The notes beneath the pieces are model-generated. The model had not been told where the DNA came from, ran no database searches, and saw only the letters and a program-made list of their open reading frames with translations. From Ascidia mentula (taxonomy: Eukaryota; Chordata; Ascidiacea; Phlebobranchia; Ascidiidae): DNA of 64,000 nt. A program made the translations under genes and the position numbers. Where the stretch lies: the NCBI GenBank assembly GCA_947561715.1, contig OX387204.1:4841001-4905000 (forward strand). The letters are read 5' to 3'. Of this stretch, positions 24,601-39,600 are shown in pieces; positions within the stretch are counted from its first letter, which is position 1; every line of letters starts with the position of its first letter.

Positions 24601-27600
24601 AAGTGATTTCCTCCATCGTAATGCGGATTGGCGCCGATAAAGCCATCTCGATACCCCTTAAAAATCCCAACCTATAACCTAACCCCGTGAAAATGCAATT
24701 AGATGCAGCTTAATCCGCCTTGGATTGCTTGGCATGCTTATAAAGTGGAGTTTGGTTTCGTCATTAAGAAAGCTTTGTCGTCGTTTTGGGTGCAGAAACC
24801 TGTACCCCTGTAATTACTACGGTCATTGGGATATGGTTTCAGCAGCTGTAGCATCGGAGGCCGAGGCTATCGGGGGAATGTAAGTTGGAAATATCATCTG
24901 GACCCCTTAAACTCTGTTACTTAACCCGTGACGATGTTAAGGCGAGGTAAGCCGGGGAAGCTACTATGGAGTGAAAACGCGTGTAAGAATTAAGTGGGTA
25001 TACGGGGTGAGCCGTTACTTTTTTCGCGTTGAAGAATTTTGTTTTTGCGTATTCGCTAAATTTAAGAAGAATTTAAGTTACGTCAGTCAGGGATTTACAA
25101 GGTAGTTTGCTCAAGAAAAATTTACAAAAAATATAGTTTGTAAACAGCCCAAATCCACTTTACAAAACAACCACCGCAAACCAACAAGGCATCTCTCCCG
25201 CAAATTTTTACCATAACCTCCTGTGCCAGAGCAAAAACGCGTTTTCGCACGAGGCTAAATTACGCGCTCTGTTATGCCGGGTCGTAAACAGAGGCGGGAA
25301 GATTAGCGACCTGTGGGTCGGTCTCTTGTTCGCCACACGCGAGCGAAAGCGTCTACCTGGTGGTTAATTGACTCCTGCCGTCTTTTGTACCTCGCACTCC
25401 CCGCCCTACAACAAAGAATGAAGTCTAAATCGAGCCCTGAGATGTCCCGTGTCGCGTGCTAAGTTCCCCGGATCCTGGCCTTTACAAACATTTCGAGTTT
25501 GACTGATGATGCAGCGCTCTCTAAGCCGCATCGCTTGTTTTTGCGTTTGGTCACGACCAGTAGATCCCGGCGTACGGTTTTGTAGCTCGCCATCAGCGTT
25601 TCTGTTTGTTTTCCTAATCTGCGTGGCAGCAACGGCTTGACCTTTTGCCACTATTTTCGGAATTCGTTAAGATTGCATTTCATTTTTTAAAGCTGTTGAA
25701 TTTTGCAACAACAAAATTCTCGCCAGATTTATAGCATAGAGTTGTTGCCAATGTAGATGCTTATAGCTTAAGGGTTTCCAATGTATAGGGCGTGGAATAG
25801 TCCTCTTGCCAGGTATTACCGTCTCGGGTACTAGTTACCTGTCACCCGCTTTTGCCACACGGCGCAAGCATTTATCAATGGAAGGCATTGTGCACATTTA
25901 CTCATGTTGAGTTTGCGCACTCCCTGGGCGGCAAAAGTAACGCCGGAAAGCAACTTGCTCGAGCTTTGAACTTCTTGCACATCCATCTGGCTTTATGACA
26001 CCTAACGTTAAGAGGCTTTAATGCGCCAGTTTACAACAGGTGTTATCTTCCAGCGCTACGAGCACAGTCAGGCACCAGCACCAAGTGCAATGCAGTTTGT
26101 ATAGATGTTGTTCGTATATCATCACAATTGAAATAAAATCTTGTTGATCAATCCCAGCGTGCCATGAAGGCCGTTCTCTTCTGTGTATCATTAGCAGTGC
26201 TTAGTGAACCCCAGGTGCTTCCCACCCCAGTTTGAGTGCGTGTATCGAATATTTTTGCGCACTCGAAGCAGCGCAAAACCACTCGAATCGCGGGCCGCCG
26301 AGCTGTGGCATTTGAAACTGTCTCAAATGGCTGTTTTCTTGTTCGTAGGTCAGGAGGGTGTGCGCGACCTGATCAAGTTTGACGTCACCGACGGATTCAA
26401 CCCTCTCATCGATCGTTATTTCTACGTCAACGTCGCTTACATCGATATGCTCTTCCCCGACGTCATCAACAAGGGCGTGACTCTAAAGGAAGGAGACCGT
26501 GCGACCCTTACAACAGGTGAGAGGGCGGTCATGGTGGTTAGGGGCTGCTGTTTGAAGCTTATACCTCAAAACAGGCCCCTACTTCATTCAAGATCAAGAG
26601 TCCAATATACAAACCGCAGGTTTCGATTAACGTTGTAGCGATTTCACCGCAGGCAAATGTCAATGCGTCAGATGCGTTATATTGCTTGCTCCGGCGACTT
26701 GCTCAATTAAAGCACCTGTTGTAATTCTGTGTGTGGACCCATTGTGTAGATGACGTTTTTCCTTAAGAGCCACTTTTACTTCAAGTGGATGCTTTTGTTG
26801 TCAGACATTCTGAGCACGGCGGACATCAACAGCGCCGACGAAACGTTGGAATTCACCATCGCCCGGGCCCCATCCAGGGGTCATTTGGAGTCGACAGACA
26901 ATCCCGGGGTCCCGATCACCACTTTTACCCAACTCGACCTGGCAGGTGGGCGATATAACACTTTTACTTTTTTTCGCCCGGGCTCGTTGTAAAAGTTGAG
27001 CGTACCGGACGCTGTGACAGGTGTTCAACCAGCATGTTCTACTAACCCAAATAGCGTCCGTGTTACACTGGCCATAAACAAGAGTCCTCTCCTCTTTAGT
27101 CCAGAAAAGGTAAATGGTCCGATGCTGACATCACTTTACAGGCGTTTAAACACACTCTGACGCGCGTCAAAGTTAGTTTTGGGATTTTGCACTTAGAGAT
27201 TAATCCCCAGTCACACAATCCTCTTAAATGGTCGGAGTTACGGTTAATGGGAATAATAGTTCCAACAGAGCGCGTACCCTTTCGCAAATCCCTTTGCTGA
27301 TACAAACCCCGTCCGTTTGGCGTCTTCGCATGCAGAGTGAGTCACCAATGCAAAGAATACTTTGTACTCGTCTGCGGCTTTGGGCCCGCCATCTTGTTGT
27401 TCGTAAGACCTATCGGCAAACTTTCGGGTCCAAAAATAATGTTGTAATCACCTTGCGTAATTCGCGTCATGTGTGTTTGGTCTGTAATATTGCGAAAGGG
27501 TTGGCACTAAATGTACATCAGAATAAATTATGTATAACGGAAAAAAACATGACTTAAAAATCAACGCCGATACTTACTGGATAGTTTATTACGGATTTAA

Positions 27601-30600
27601 TGTAATTATCGACGAGAAGCACAGACACTTTTCGTAATTATAACTGAGACAACGTTCTTCTTGGATTTACCAACAAATAGATAACGACCAACTCGTTATT
27701 CTACTAAAGGAAACAAGATCCAGTACGTCCACACGGGTTCCGACGAGGTGAAGATGGATAGTTTCGAGTTTGAGGTGACCGATGGCTTCAACCCGGTCTA
27801 TCGCACATTCCGCGTGTCCATTTCCGACGTTGACAACAAGAAACCTGTGGTCACTATCAACGGTCTTCGTGTCAAGGAGGGCTCGGTCAAACTTATTACA
27901 CCCTTCGAGCTGAACGGTTAGTGCTATCATCTAAATACTTTGCGCTTTCTGTAAATATACATGTATGTGGGCCTGCCTTTAAACTGGCCGGTAGTGAACT
28001 TCAGCGCAAAGATTTTATAGTGTTAGTTTTTTTAATTCCGTTAGTTTATTCGTAGGCATATTTGCGTATGCGCTAGAATGATCGCAACAAGAATCAAAAT
28101 TTAAATCTTGCCTGGTTGTAAAAATAGTTTGCTTTCGCAGTTGCGGATCGAGACACCGAGGATCCTCTTCTGCGATTCCACATCACCCAAGTCCCCGTGC
28201 ATGGCAAGATCCTCATGAACGAACTACAGCCTGTGCGCGACTTTACAATGGACGACCTGAACGAGAATCGAATCAGCTACGCCCACGACGCCTCTGAAAC
28301 GGTCGCCGATTCCTTTTCTTTCACAGTCACCGACGGCACCCACGACGACTTCTTCGTCTTTCCCGGAAACACGCCCACCGACCAACCGCAACGCATGGAC
28401 ATCGAAATCGTCGCCGTGGACAACGCCGTCCCACAGATGCTGGTCAACCTTGGAGCTCCCACTGTGTCCGAGCTACCCAACGGAGACCGAGGGTTCCGAC
28501 TGACGAAGAAATACTTGCGTGCCGACGATCGAGATTCCAACGTAACTGCTTTGCGGTATCTCCTCACAACACAGGCTGAACACGGAAGTCTGGTTAACAT
28601 CGACAACGCGAACACCTCTCTGGATTCCTTTACGCAAGGTGAGCGGATTTTGACAATACGAAGGGTAACCTCCCGAGGAGATAACTGCATATGCGGCCCA
28701 TGAGCTGGGGTATTGGCACATTATGTCCTTTTCAGTTATTTCTTTGACCATGTGATCAGTTTTTGATATATGTTCGTGTTGGCGGAAGAAATTACGGCAA
28801 CTTTAAGATAGTTTAATTTAACAAACCCCTTTCAATTTTACCTAATACTGTTTTTGAACTTCGGAACAAAGTCTTCTGTCGTCTGAATTACGGTAGACAG
28901 CGACGAGCCGTCTGACCACAGATCCATGGGGAATATATGCGAACGTGCGAAGGACTCCGGTCCCTCGGCCTAATAACATTATGGCAATGCCAACCTGCCT
29001 GGGACTACAGACAACAGCAGCGCATATCCGAACGTCCGATCAAGGGTTAAATGGGCACAGTTTCATGTGGTTTTATTTGACGTAGACGTATGCGACCTTG
29101 ACCGGGAGGTCACCAAAATAACGTAACCTTTTTGCCCGGGTGTGGGGTAAGCGTGAATTGCTATGGCATTTTGCCAGTTGGCGAAACTTGGAAACGAAGA
29201 ACAAGTTGTTGCAAAACACGCGATTGAAGTCCGCTCCCTTGGGCGGTAAATCGCTGATTAAAGCAAGGAAACGAGTTATTATATTCTAGTGTGCGTGCAG
29301 GGGGCTCGTGACCAGCGAAGGCTAAGTATACGACCTTCGACAATCACCAGTATTGTTATTGAAACATTTGTACCATCATGAATGTTTGCATTGCTTTTCA
29401 TGAACAAAAAATGAATATAAGGCAAAAACCAGAAGAATTTGAAGAGGCATAATCCCAATCCTTATCCAATGTAAATATCGCAAAAACTAACAAGTTCTCG
29501 ATTGCAAAAAATGTGTGGATATTTTTAGCACGATAGATGGCTTTATCGGCTGCAGGTTTTTCCAAACAGCATCACGCGATAATGCGCCTTGAGCTGCCGC
29601 TGCTTTCGGGAACGCAAATATTTGTTTGCTGGCGCCGATTTAAAGTTGCCACGGGAACCTTATTCTATTAGCGGCAAGATGTGCCAAAGTCGCTGGGCAA
29701 ACGCCTCTATCGCACGCGAGTACGTGCTGAACAGACTGTCAACCGCTTCCATGCTTCCGGTAATCAAATTCGCGCGCCCCGATACACAACTTACTATAGT
29801 TCAGGCTCAACGGGCAACCCTCTTTTTATGGTACAAGCGTGGTCTTAAAAATGGCCTTGCAAAGTTCACAAGGTTGTTGGAATTTGCAAGAGGAAGACGT
29901 GGAAAGGGCGGGCGTACACATTGCGTGGATAGAGAAAAGCTTTGTTGCGGACAGAACGCTTTACCGTAAAATGGAACAACCTTTTCTGTTGGCAAATTTT
30001 GTGTTCTGCGAAAAGCGTCACTAAATCCCAACCGCCACGATAGGAAAACACGCATTTAAGAAAACAAGATATATTTGTTTTATTTATTTCACGTGCAATC
30101 GGTCCAAATTTATTTGTGCCTTCTCTTCGCCCCCAAAGTGAATCATGGCCCATCGTTCAAGAAATGAAAAATCATATCGAGTGGCCAGGGAAATCCGATG
30201 CATATTCGTAACACTGGAGGGAGAGATTTATATGGAATGTTAACGACCGCCCCTAAATCACCTAAATATAATCACTTCCTTGTCGGCGCGTGGGTTTTTA
30301 TCCGATAATGCGCCTGTAAGTTATGGAATAATATTTTGCATGTATGTATAGTGATTGCGTTCGCTGAGGATGATGTGGACTTGGGCGGGGGGCAAAGTTA
30401 AATTAAGTTGCGGCTTTAGAGAAAATGTTAATGCCCAAAGTTCTGTCAATATACTTGGCTTAGTACCCACAAACATCGTTCACTTGTTACAACAAACCGA
30501 GTCATGCGCGAATCACAGGCAAGAACCGGCGTTTTACCTTACAACCACGCACATTTACACTCAAACAACGTTGATTACCCCCAATCGATCTTCGGGAACA

Positions 30601-33600
30601 AATCCACATCACAGAGCACCCGCATTCATTTCCACCCTTTGACGAATGATCATAACTTGCCGTCGCATTAGTCTAATTTCTGTTACCGCCGATTGTCTTG
30701 TATTGCAGAACAAAATCGGGAACTTTGTGTCGACCCTGGTAATCCTGGAACTTGTGTAAACGCCAGGCGCCAACGGTACCAATGCACCTTCGTGTGGTGA
30801 TTTACACAGCCCCATGAAATCCCGGCATCCGTATTAACCAAACTCTATTTGTGAAGCTAATGGTGCCCCAGTATCGTTTTTCGCCACGCACCGCCGCCTT
30901 CTAAATAAATGTGGTCTGCGAATTATGGACGAAAATTGGTAAAACGTTTCACGTTCCGAGTGATTAATGAACTTTGTCTGTATTTCAGGCGACATCGACA
31001 GCATGAAGATTTATTACATATTGAGCCCCTTGAGCAACGCAACCAGTGACAGCTTCACCTTCACCGTTGAAGACGAAGGTCAGTTTAAATGTCTCAACAT
31101 TTTAACTCACTGACTACACTTATCAAAAAAGAGGCCATATTTTCCGTAGCTCCTCCAGGTTTGATAATGTAACCGTTGACTCTGTGTTGTGTCTGGTGAA
31201 TATGGATACCATGTCTATCGGCACCGTTAAGAAGTACAGGCGGATTTCTTTCGTTCTTTGTGACATTGTTCTCTGTTGTGCTTCAAGTCAACAAAAGTCG
31301 ACTAACAAGCGATCAGTACGACAATCAAAACTTGTCGGCACTTACGTTATCGCGGCCTGATGCACACACCCTTACCAAATGATGGCGTTACATCAAAACA
31401 CTACGGCACGTCAGACGAAAGCAGTCAGCACCCTATTGTACAAACGAGATAGGGGCTGTATCGATTTAAACGTTTCGCGGCAATATCGACCGAGGCGCCG
31501 ACTGTCCACGCTTAGTGGCCTGAAGATCGACATTTTCGGCTCCTATTCCCTTTTAGTGAACCGTCTGGGCGATAAGCCCCTTGTCCTATGTTGATTGACG
31601 CTTTTTGTTTTATGTACTTTGCAGTAAGTCGAGCAGGCGATAAATTGTGTGTGAAATTAATTGCCCGGGTTTAGGCAACCGACCCAGACATTCAGTATAA
31701 ACGCCGTTATCAACAAGAATGCCCAGGGATTTCGCTTCGAATAAACCTTTGACCTTAGGACTGATCCTATCTTGTACATAACATATTTACATCATCTTTT
31801 TAAAGGTTGCACGTTGTCTTTGTATGAAATTATTATTTTTGCTCCTTATTATGCAAAAGTTGGGGTATAGTAGTCGATAAGCTTTCGTTATTGTTCGTTC
31901 TTTGATTGCGGAGTCAGCAATGCTGAACTGGTATACAATGCGCGATTGTTTACAGGTCCCATCTTAACAACATAGCAACCAACTTTTGTACACTAGATAT
32001 CATTTCTTCTCTTTCGTTTGAAGTTCTTTAATGTTTTGGAGCTGGGCCACAATATAACGACGGGGATGACACGTACGTGCCTTATTAATCACTACAAGGG
32101 CATTTTTTCCCGATATTCTTGTCGACGCGACGATTGTACCATACGACAGCCAGGTCTTTAATAGCAAATCTACTTCGACTTTGGCCCTGCTTCTTACCTC
32201 GACCTTTCGTGGTGCGCCGTTATCTTCACCGCAGCTACCGTTTTGTTGATAAAAGCGGTTTTAGTGAGGCTCCTTTCCGGATGTGTATCGGACCTTCGTT
32301 AAACACGGCAGCGGTGTGTTTGCAGGGACACCCTACGTGCTCCACTCGCTGGTACGAGAGTTTCGTTCTGGGAAGCCTCGCATAAGCAATGCCTCGTTTC
32401 AAAGGTCTCTTTGCACAGGTGACTTGAAACAAGGCTCCTGTCTTTGGCGTTGGAACTGGGCGGGGTGACGACAATGTGGAAAGGATTAAGGTTCCAGGAA
32501 ATGGTACTTGGCGATTTTTTTGTCAATGCTCGAACGCATGTTTTGTGTCCTTTGATCTTACTGTCAATGTCTCTTGACTGATGTTGCGCTCCAAGCGCGC
32601 GGATGAAATTAAAGGTGCGGTTTGTAGTTTTATTAAAATTCTACGTATTTGTTAAGGTGACGCAACACTTGTTTGCATGACAAGTACAACGCAATAAGTT
32701 CGGTGAGGGCTGGTCTCAAAACTTGTGCAAAATATTTCTTCCCCCACGTATCTTCTCGAAGTTGCGGCGGTGTAGCGAATGACAGTATGTTGTATTTACT
32801 TCGCATCCTCTCTGCCACTGGTTGTTCAACAAACCTATGGGTTAATGCGGTATTTGTGTCCGGTTTCAAAACGAGCAAGATCGCGCTTTGATAGCGACAG
32901 TGACCATGATTTCCCCTTTGGTGACTTTACATGTCAGGCGCCTCGCGAACACTGCGAAGTTATGTACGTTACCGCGCCTGAGCTACATCATCGCTGGTTC
33001 CGTGTCGGCGGCGTGTTCGAATTCATCCGGCGAACATGACCCTCACGTTTGATATCCTTATTCCACTCCTGTTTCAAAGGGAATTCTTGGCATGTTTCTA
33101 TTGATAATTGTGTGGACAAACTGTTTCGGCACAAGCCCATCCCTTTTACGAAAGTTTGGAAAATGATGCTTATATTTACAGCACTTCTATTTCGAGTGGT
33201 CAATAGCCTAGACACAATAAGTTCATTTTTTGGAAAGGAAACGGTTAATGATCACGTTATTTGTTGAAAGCATTCTAAAAATATGCCAAAAATTTTTGCC
33301 CTAACAAAGTACCCCTGATAAATTTATTGTCAGAGACCGTCCAATTGCAAATAAACTCGTTGCGCTCAGCTCTTTGAACCAAGCCGTCAGCAACAACAAT
33401 TCATAAGCGGTGACGCGATCCGCTATTAATAGCAGGCGCACCGATTCTCCCTTAAAGCCGAGAAGCCGGTCCAACCAATACCATGCTAAGCAAAGCTCCG
33501 TGGTTGCCCTATCTTCTTGCGGGTTCGCCTAGTACAAGCGATCTATCATAATCCTGGAACGCAGGCAATCCTTCGACTTTGGTTTCGAGTTTAAGAAGTG

Positions 33601-36600
33601 GGTTTGTGCATTGGGCCATGACCATTCCGCGGCCACTGGCGCAGTCTGCAAACATACTTATTGCTGCATATTTAAAGTACCGAGTTTGCTTTATGAAAAC
33701 ATTCTGTTAATTGCATTGTGGTACACTATCGTGGACTTCAACTTTCCCACGATATGTCGATAGAAAGAAGGTCGTTGTCGTTTCGCTCGAGGTTTTTCTC
33801 CGAATGCTTTGCGGTGGTGACTTTGTTTAACAGCCAAGCACTGACATCTACTTCCTCTAAATTGGTTTCAAAATCTATGAATTTCTTCATGAATCCCTTT
33901 TCTTGTGGAAGGTTGAAGAGACTGTCGGACGTAATTTGTACGATCAACCGCACATCGCCATCTTGTGTCAGTGTATTACCTCTGCAATGTATCCCTGTCT
34001 CGTCAAGTGGGGTTGCGTCGATCAAAGCAGCCTCCTCGATCGCACGGTTCGACAAGACAATTTTCCCATAACGGTTTGTCGTCGACGCGCGTCGAGTTGG
34101 GTCGGGCGGCTGCTTCACCGACACGTGACGACCGAAATCTAATTACCAGCGTTCGCTGGAAAAGCGTTACCTTGGACTCGGGGTGAAACTTCGGCGGGAG
34201 TCGTGTTGTGAATTTTTACGTGTTTGGCAACTTCGCTTTCGTGCAGACGTGATGGTTCTGTAACTTTTTGTGTGTTGATGCGCAGCATTTATGGCGCATA
34301 AATTTCGGAAAAAAAGTCACTATGCTTGAAATTATTCACCATCAAAAATCGTATGCCATAAGACTATACTCGAAAAAAGTGCCCGTGAATACTGCACAAT
34401 TTAAAAAAGAAATGTCACGACTCGACGTCGACGCTCGTTTCGGGAAACCATTTCCCTATTTGATTTGAAAAGACCTGGTTGTGAATCAGCCAACTTGTGA
34501 TTACGGCTGCCCCCAACGTTCCGCGTGCCTGCCGAGCAAGCTAAACGCTCTTGCAAGTTTGTTTTCGGCAAATTAAATTGCTGGCGTGTCTCGCGTAGGT
34601 CAGCGCCGCTGCTAGGGATAATCAGATTAGTGGGTCCCACGCTTTGGTGCACTGCGCCTGTGTGATCAACGATGGGATGGTGCGCATATAATTCGACGCT
34701 TATCCAGTTTTCTTTGGCTCAAAAACAGGCGAAGGAGGCCGTAAATCGTTGAGGAAATTCTGGAGATGCGGTCTCGCACCTTTTCAATGACCCGTGATCA
34801 CACCACCATGGTCGTTTAAGCATGCTAACTTTAAACTGGGCATGATAAAGTGCTTACATTTGCAAAAGAATACGTCATTTTAAATGCCACACAAGGTTTT
34901 CATAAAGGTGTTTAGGTCAGGCCATAAAATCGGGACTTAATGGAGCTTAAATCGGTTCTTTCCTACTTTCGCATTTTAAGTGTTTTCAACAACTATGAAT
35001 GGGATTGTCACTTAGCCATGATGAAGCACAACGATGTCCTCAACACCATGAGAAAATACTTGTTCAAGGGGCGTCACCAGCAGCTAAAAATCGCCAGGGA
35101 ATGTCGCCAACCACGGCACGAACAGCTGTCTCAGCATAAACAAATGATGTTCGGCTCTCCGCGGCCTTCAGAGCAAGGCTTTAGGCAGTCTAATGACGAA
35201 GGCGATTTGTTTGTTTGAACAAGCGCCCTGAAAAGACACGACCGTACAGATAACATTGCGATGTTCGGTTTGAAAAACGATAAATTATCGATTACTGTGT
35301 GGGGATTTTGTTGTCGGTGTTTTGTACTCACGAGCTATGCGATAAAGATCATATTCGCAGATCGTTCTTAAATCGCCCTGTGGCAATTATAATTGCCTTG
35401 ACCCGAACTGGCCACTCGGTGAATCCAAGTAACCTGTTTTCAATACGGGGAACGGTGTATAGTTCTCTGAATCACTGATGATAAAAACAAAAAGTATAGG
35501 CTCCCGACGACAACTGTAACTTCTGTCGGCCCACGCGCATTTTTAGCAATCCTGATGCCATTGTTTTTGATTCACTTCGCAGCACTTGTGTGTTCGCCGA
35601 GCCGAGCAACCGACCTTGTGTTGCGAAGGCATGGTTCACCCGCTTCGACGGCCTTCGCGTGATGAGCAGTTGCTGTTTGCTTTGTGAAGTCGAGTGTTTT
35701 GCTTTCGACATGCGGCATCTTCCCACAACACTAACCGCAGTCCGCCGGGTTCCGCACTTTTAACTGATTTCCCGTTTCTACTTTTTGACGATGCAGTGAT
35801 TCACCACTCTTGTTCTTGGAGCAAGTATTTCATTTACAACTTTAAAAGAACATTTTAACTTGCAAAGGGTTAAGGTTAAAAAGGTCATGTAGCGTTGGTT
35901 TGATATGCGTTCCAATTGTTGAACCATGGCGAACCTTGAATCCACTCTTCATTATCCCAAGCACGTTCAAAGGTGGAATAGAAGTACAGTGGGTGTGTTG
36001 TATATCTGCTAGTTCGAGTAACGAATAGGCATCAGTAAACCTCTTGTACCCATTTCGTCCTTTTAAACTCGTCGTCATTGACAGCTAGTATTTAAGGCCC
36101 GCCGTCGACGACATTCGTTTTCGACGCTCGTGGCATTGACTGAGTGCCGTTGTCAACCGCACTGTGAAGAGATTTGTTGTCCATACGCTCTGCAGCAAAG
36201 ACACCAAAAACACAAGTATTGCCTTTCGGACTCCTCGCCATCGCTTCGAGGTTCAAGGAATTGCCAAGACGAAGTCTCGCAGTTTAGTGGTGTTAGTCTG
36301 CCCACTAGTGATCTCGGCGCCGTATTCCCACGGTGCAATAGGCGCCTACTCAACCGCCAGCACTCGTTTTATTCAAAGGAGTCGCTCGCATCCATCAGAA
36401 TCTGTGTAAACAACGCTAGATGTCAGACGGGCCAACTTCAATACGGCGTTCAGGCGCCGAGCATTGATACTTTTGATATGTGGCCGTTTTTGAGATAACT
36501 TTCAGTCATTGGAGCTGTCAACTCTTTGCCAGAATCTGCACCAAAGGCGGCGAGAAGCAAAAGCTTCCGACTCCCTTCATCCATCTCCGCGCGCGGTTGC

Positions 36601-39600
36601 TGCTAGCTGGAAGAGGACGGTTGCGACGGAGGGAGACAATAAGTTCGTTGTACACGGGCGACGTTTACAGCGTGTATCGGTTTCTGCTTCAATGCGCCGA
36701 TGCCGCTTTATTGCCGAGCCCGCACCGCGCGCGGATTTGGCATTGACGCTATTTGTAGAGAGTGTGCGTGCGGAAACGTCTCGATGGGAATGATACAAGT
36801 ATATTTCACCTAATTCCAGAGTAAACATTCCACAGCGAGGATGATCTCCCGCGGCATGGAAGGTTAAAAAGATAAGGGGCAGGAAAACTTGATTCAGTCC
36901 CGAAAAATTCGTTTCCTTCGACTTTAGTTTCGCGATCCTAGCACGCTCGTCACAAATCCTACGCATTTCGATGGAAATGACCCGTGGCCGGCGAAAGCTT
37001 ATCTCCCATGCTTTGCAAACACAAGTCACCGCGTAGGGCACAGATCGCCGCGGGCGACCCGGGTTCACTCGGCCCCTGCTAAGCACTCTGACTTTCCGCG
37101 GAACGTCGCAAAAAATACTCGAGGACCATCTCGTTGCTGCCGCTCGCGGTGACGAGGCACAAGTTGGCTTGGCAACTCGCCTCGCTTGTAGCGGAAACCG
37201 GTTTGCTCTCGAGGAAAGAGAAGGGCCCGTCGGAAGGTGCAAGCGATCACCGTAAATTCTCGTCGGCCACTCGGCGACTTGACTCACCGGACAATTTACG
37301 GTAAATAAGCGCCCAGGCAGAGTCTAAACACATCGCCTTGTTCCGACCTGTCCTCGCGTAACGGATTGAGGTGCGCATCTCTGCCGGGCGTGGCCCCTGG
37401 ATGTGGCGATCGAGATGTTGGAATTCGGCGTTGAAACTAAAAATGAACGCATATCACTGGGCGAGGCAAATTTTAAGACACACAAATAATATGCGGGTAT
37501 TGAACTTTAATTGTTTCGTTTTTAATTCTAAACTTAGAACCAAACCACTAGTTAGTGCAAAAGTATGACATTGTTATCAGTGGCGAAATGGTGATTAAAT
37601 TGAATGGGAGCTTCAAATTTTTGATAAATGCACAAACGTCTTTGTTCAGCAAAATATAATAACGTTTGAATTACGCAGCGGCGTCCCGTTTACAGCGGAT
37701 AGTAAATTTCACAACCAGCGCGTAACGCGGCGTCCGAAATCCTCATGAAAAGCGACGCACCCGCCGCTAAAATGACCGGAACCCGTCTTACCTCTGACCC
37801 TCTGCGCGGCCAGCTGGCACAAAGTGACGCGCCACGATGTCCGTTTAGCCAGCAACGTCTCTGTGTCGTTGTTTGTTGGGCACTCGACTGAGCCACTCAA
37901 TGTGACCGAAAACAGGTTTTAAGCCCTGGTCTGATCGCCCCCGCGTTTGATTACTCGTGGGTGAACAGCATACGAAAATCCACAAGGCGTCGAAAATATT
38001 CATGGCGCGCTCTGTTGTACCAAGCAACGGTTCCTCTGTTCATTGATTGTAATTACAGCTTAAAGTGGTATTCGTTTTTTTGTTGAATAGATGGTAGCGT
38101 TGCGAATGCACTCAAGCGTTGAACTTGATAGTGATTTCAGAACTTTATGTCCATTGATAAGACGCGAATTGTTGGAAAATCTTTTTGTATTTTCACTAAA
38201 TCATAAAAAATAGCTTTTAAGGCCACAATTCTTGCATAGTCCTATGTTTGTTGGTAAGGATATCGTAACACTATGACTCACGCGTTATCACGAACACGGT
38301 ATCACTTTGGGTTACCCTAAACGGAAGATGCGGCAATTGTCTGTTATTTTGCGCCTTTAATACCCATAATCACCCTGTTTGCCATCCAAATGTTGGGATA
38401 CCCAAACGCACAGTGACTGTAGCTTATCCCTTCGTGCGAAAGAGAATTACTTTATATGGTAAACGGGCGTTACTTTAGAATGCAACTTTGATTTTCCCAA
38501 AGTGTCAACCTTCCTCGCCGATCACACGCGTGTTGTGTGCATTTCTCTGCAGGATTTTGCGATCCGGTTGCTGCGTTTGTCAAGCGAGTTTCGGCGCCCT
38601 ACCGACCGCACGCATTCGGCACAAACTGGTCTAATGAGACGATGGCGGTGGCAAGGGCGTTGCGCCACTTGCTCGCGTGACCATTTTGCTGGGGCCGGGT
38701 TACACCGTGCGCCCCGTAACTCCCGCGTTCTGCTTGGGAGTTATGACATCTGAAAGTATTTTCTTTTTTCCCATGGCCGTATAGGCTGTTGGGGCGTTTT
38801 GTTAAAGACCCCTTGATCGCTTGACCTCTGTGCAACTCTCCGGGGTGGTGTTTGTTCGAAGTCGGGACAAATTGGACACCAAGCGCTTTCGATCAGTAAG
38901 CTTAGTCTGGGAGCTTTGTTTGGCGATGGCAAGTCGGCAGATGGATTTCACCACCCACCACCGCGCGTCCCTCATGAAATCTTCCCGACTACAAACGGAC
39001 GAACACAAATGCTTTCCCTTCGCCGCACGACATCGGCGACACCTGAAATGTTGTTTGAACTCCAATCCATTTTCAGAGTTGCGACGTCAGGTGACAATTT
39101 CGTACGTGTGGCCGACATTTACCTCCAATGAAAGATCACTATCTGGCGCAACACATCATTTGACCAGGTAGCATGCGACGACACAATAGGTGTACTTTAC
39201 ACGCGCATCCACATGAGAAAACCTTTCTGTGCTGCCGTCATCCCACCACACTCGTTATCAGATCTACTCCATAACAATTTAGTGTATATTGTAAACACTG
39301 ACGTATGTCGCAGAAACGCACAAAAAACGATCATTTGAAACTACCATATTTCACTTCTGTTGTAGAAGGCAACGTTTTTGGCGGTTGTGTGGTGCGGCAT
39401 TGAGAGTTCACTCAGCGCTAAAGGTCGCTAGCCCGCAAATTAAACTTTGGGTTGTGAGTTGATGGAGTTCGCAGGAGCATTTTGCACGCTACGTGTTTGC
39501 TTTTGCAACCAGCTGGCTATTGCGTTACTCGACTTACCAGGTTTGCGGTGGGGTCCCCGTCTTGTCACACTCATTACTCCATACACCTACCCGTGGTCGG

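Larger units (their letters stand above)
20184..31078 (+). other. FREM2: FREM2 exons 12-19: CSPG repeats 8-12 (aa ~1124-1691)
   Basis: Exon coordinates: 12, 20184-20350; 13, 20642-20902; 14, 22856-23027; 15, 26349-26516; 16, 26805-26945; 17, 27710-27916; 18, 28141-28638; 19, 30989-31078. Landmarks: [15 protein letters not shown] (exon 13), ATDLDSED (14), [20 protein letters not shown] (15), [10 protein letters not shown] (17), [20 protein letters not shown] and [18 protein letters not shown] (18). Exon 19 is only 90 bases, identified by [10 protein letters not shown] and by phase. Exon 13 ends in the weak donor GTTGGT. Introns 12, 15, 16 and 17 are 224-764 bp with nothing recognised in them. 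Confidence 0.92.

Noticed and set aside
36577..37287. 236-codon minus-strand open frame in intron 19
   Set aside because: It is Arg/Ser/Ala/Pro-rich, begins at GTG, lies in a GC-rich patch where stops are rare, and has long open frames on the other strand too. No domain or membrane pattern is visible.
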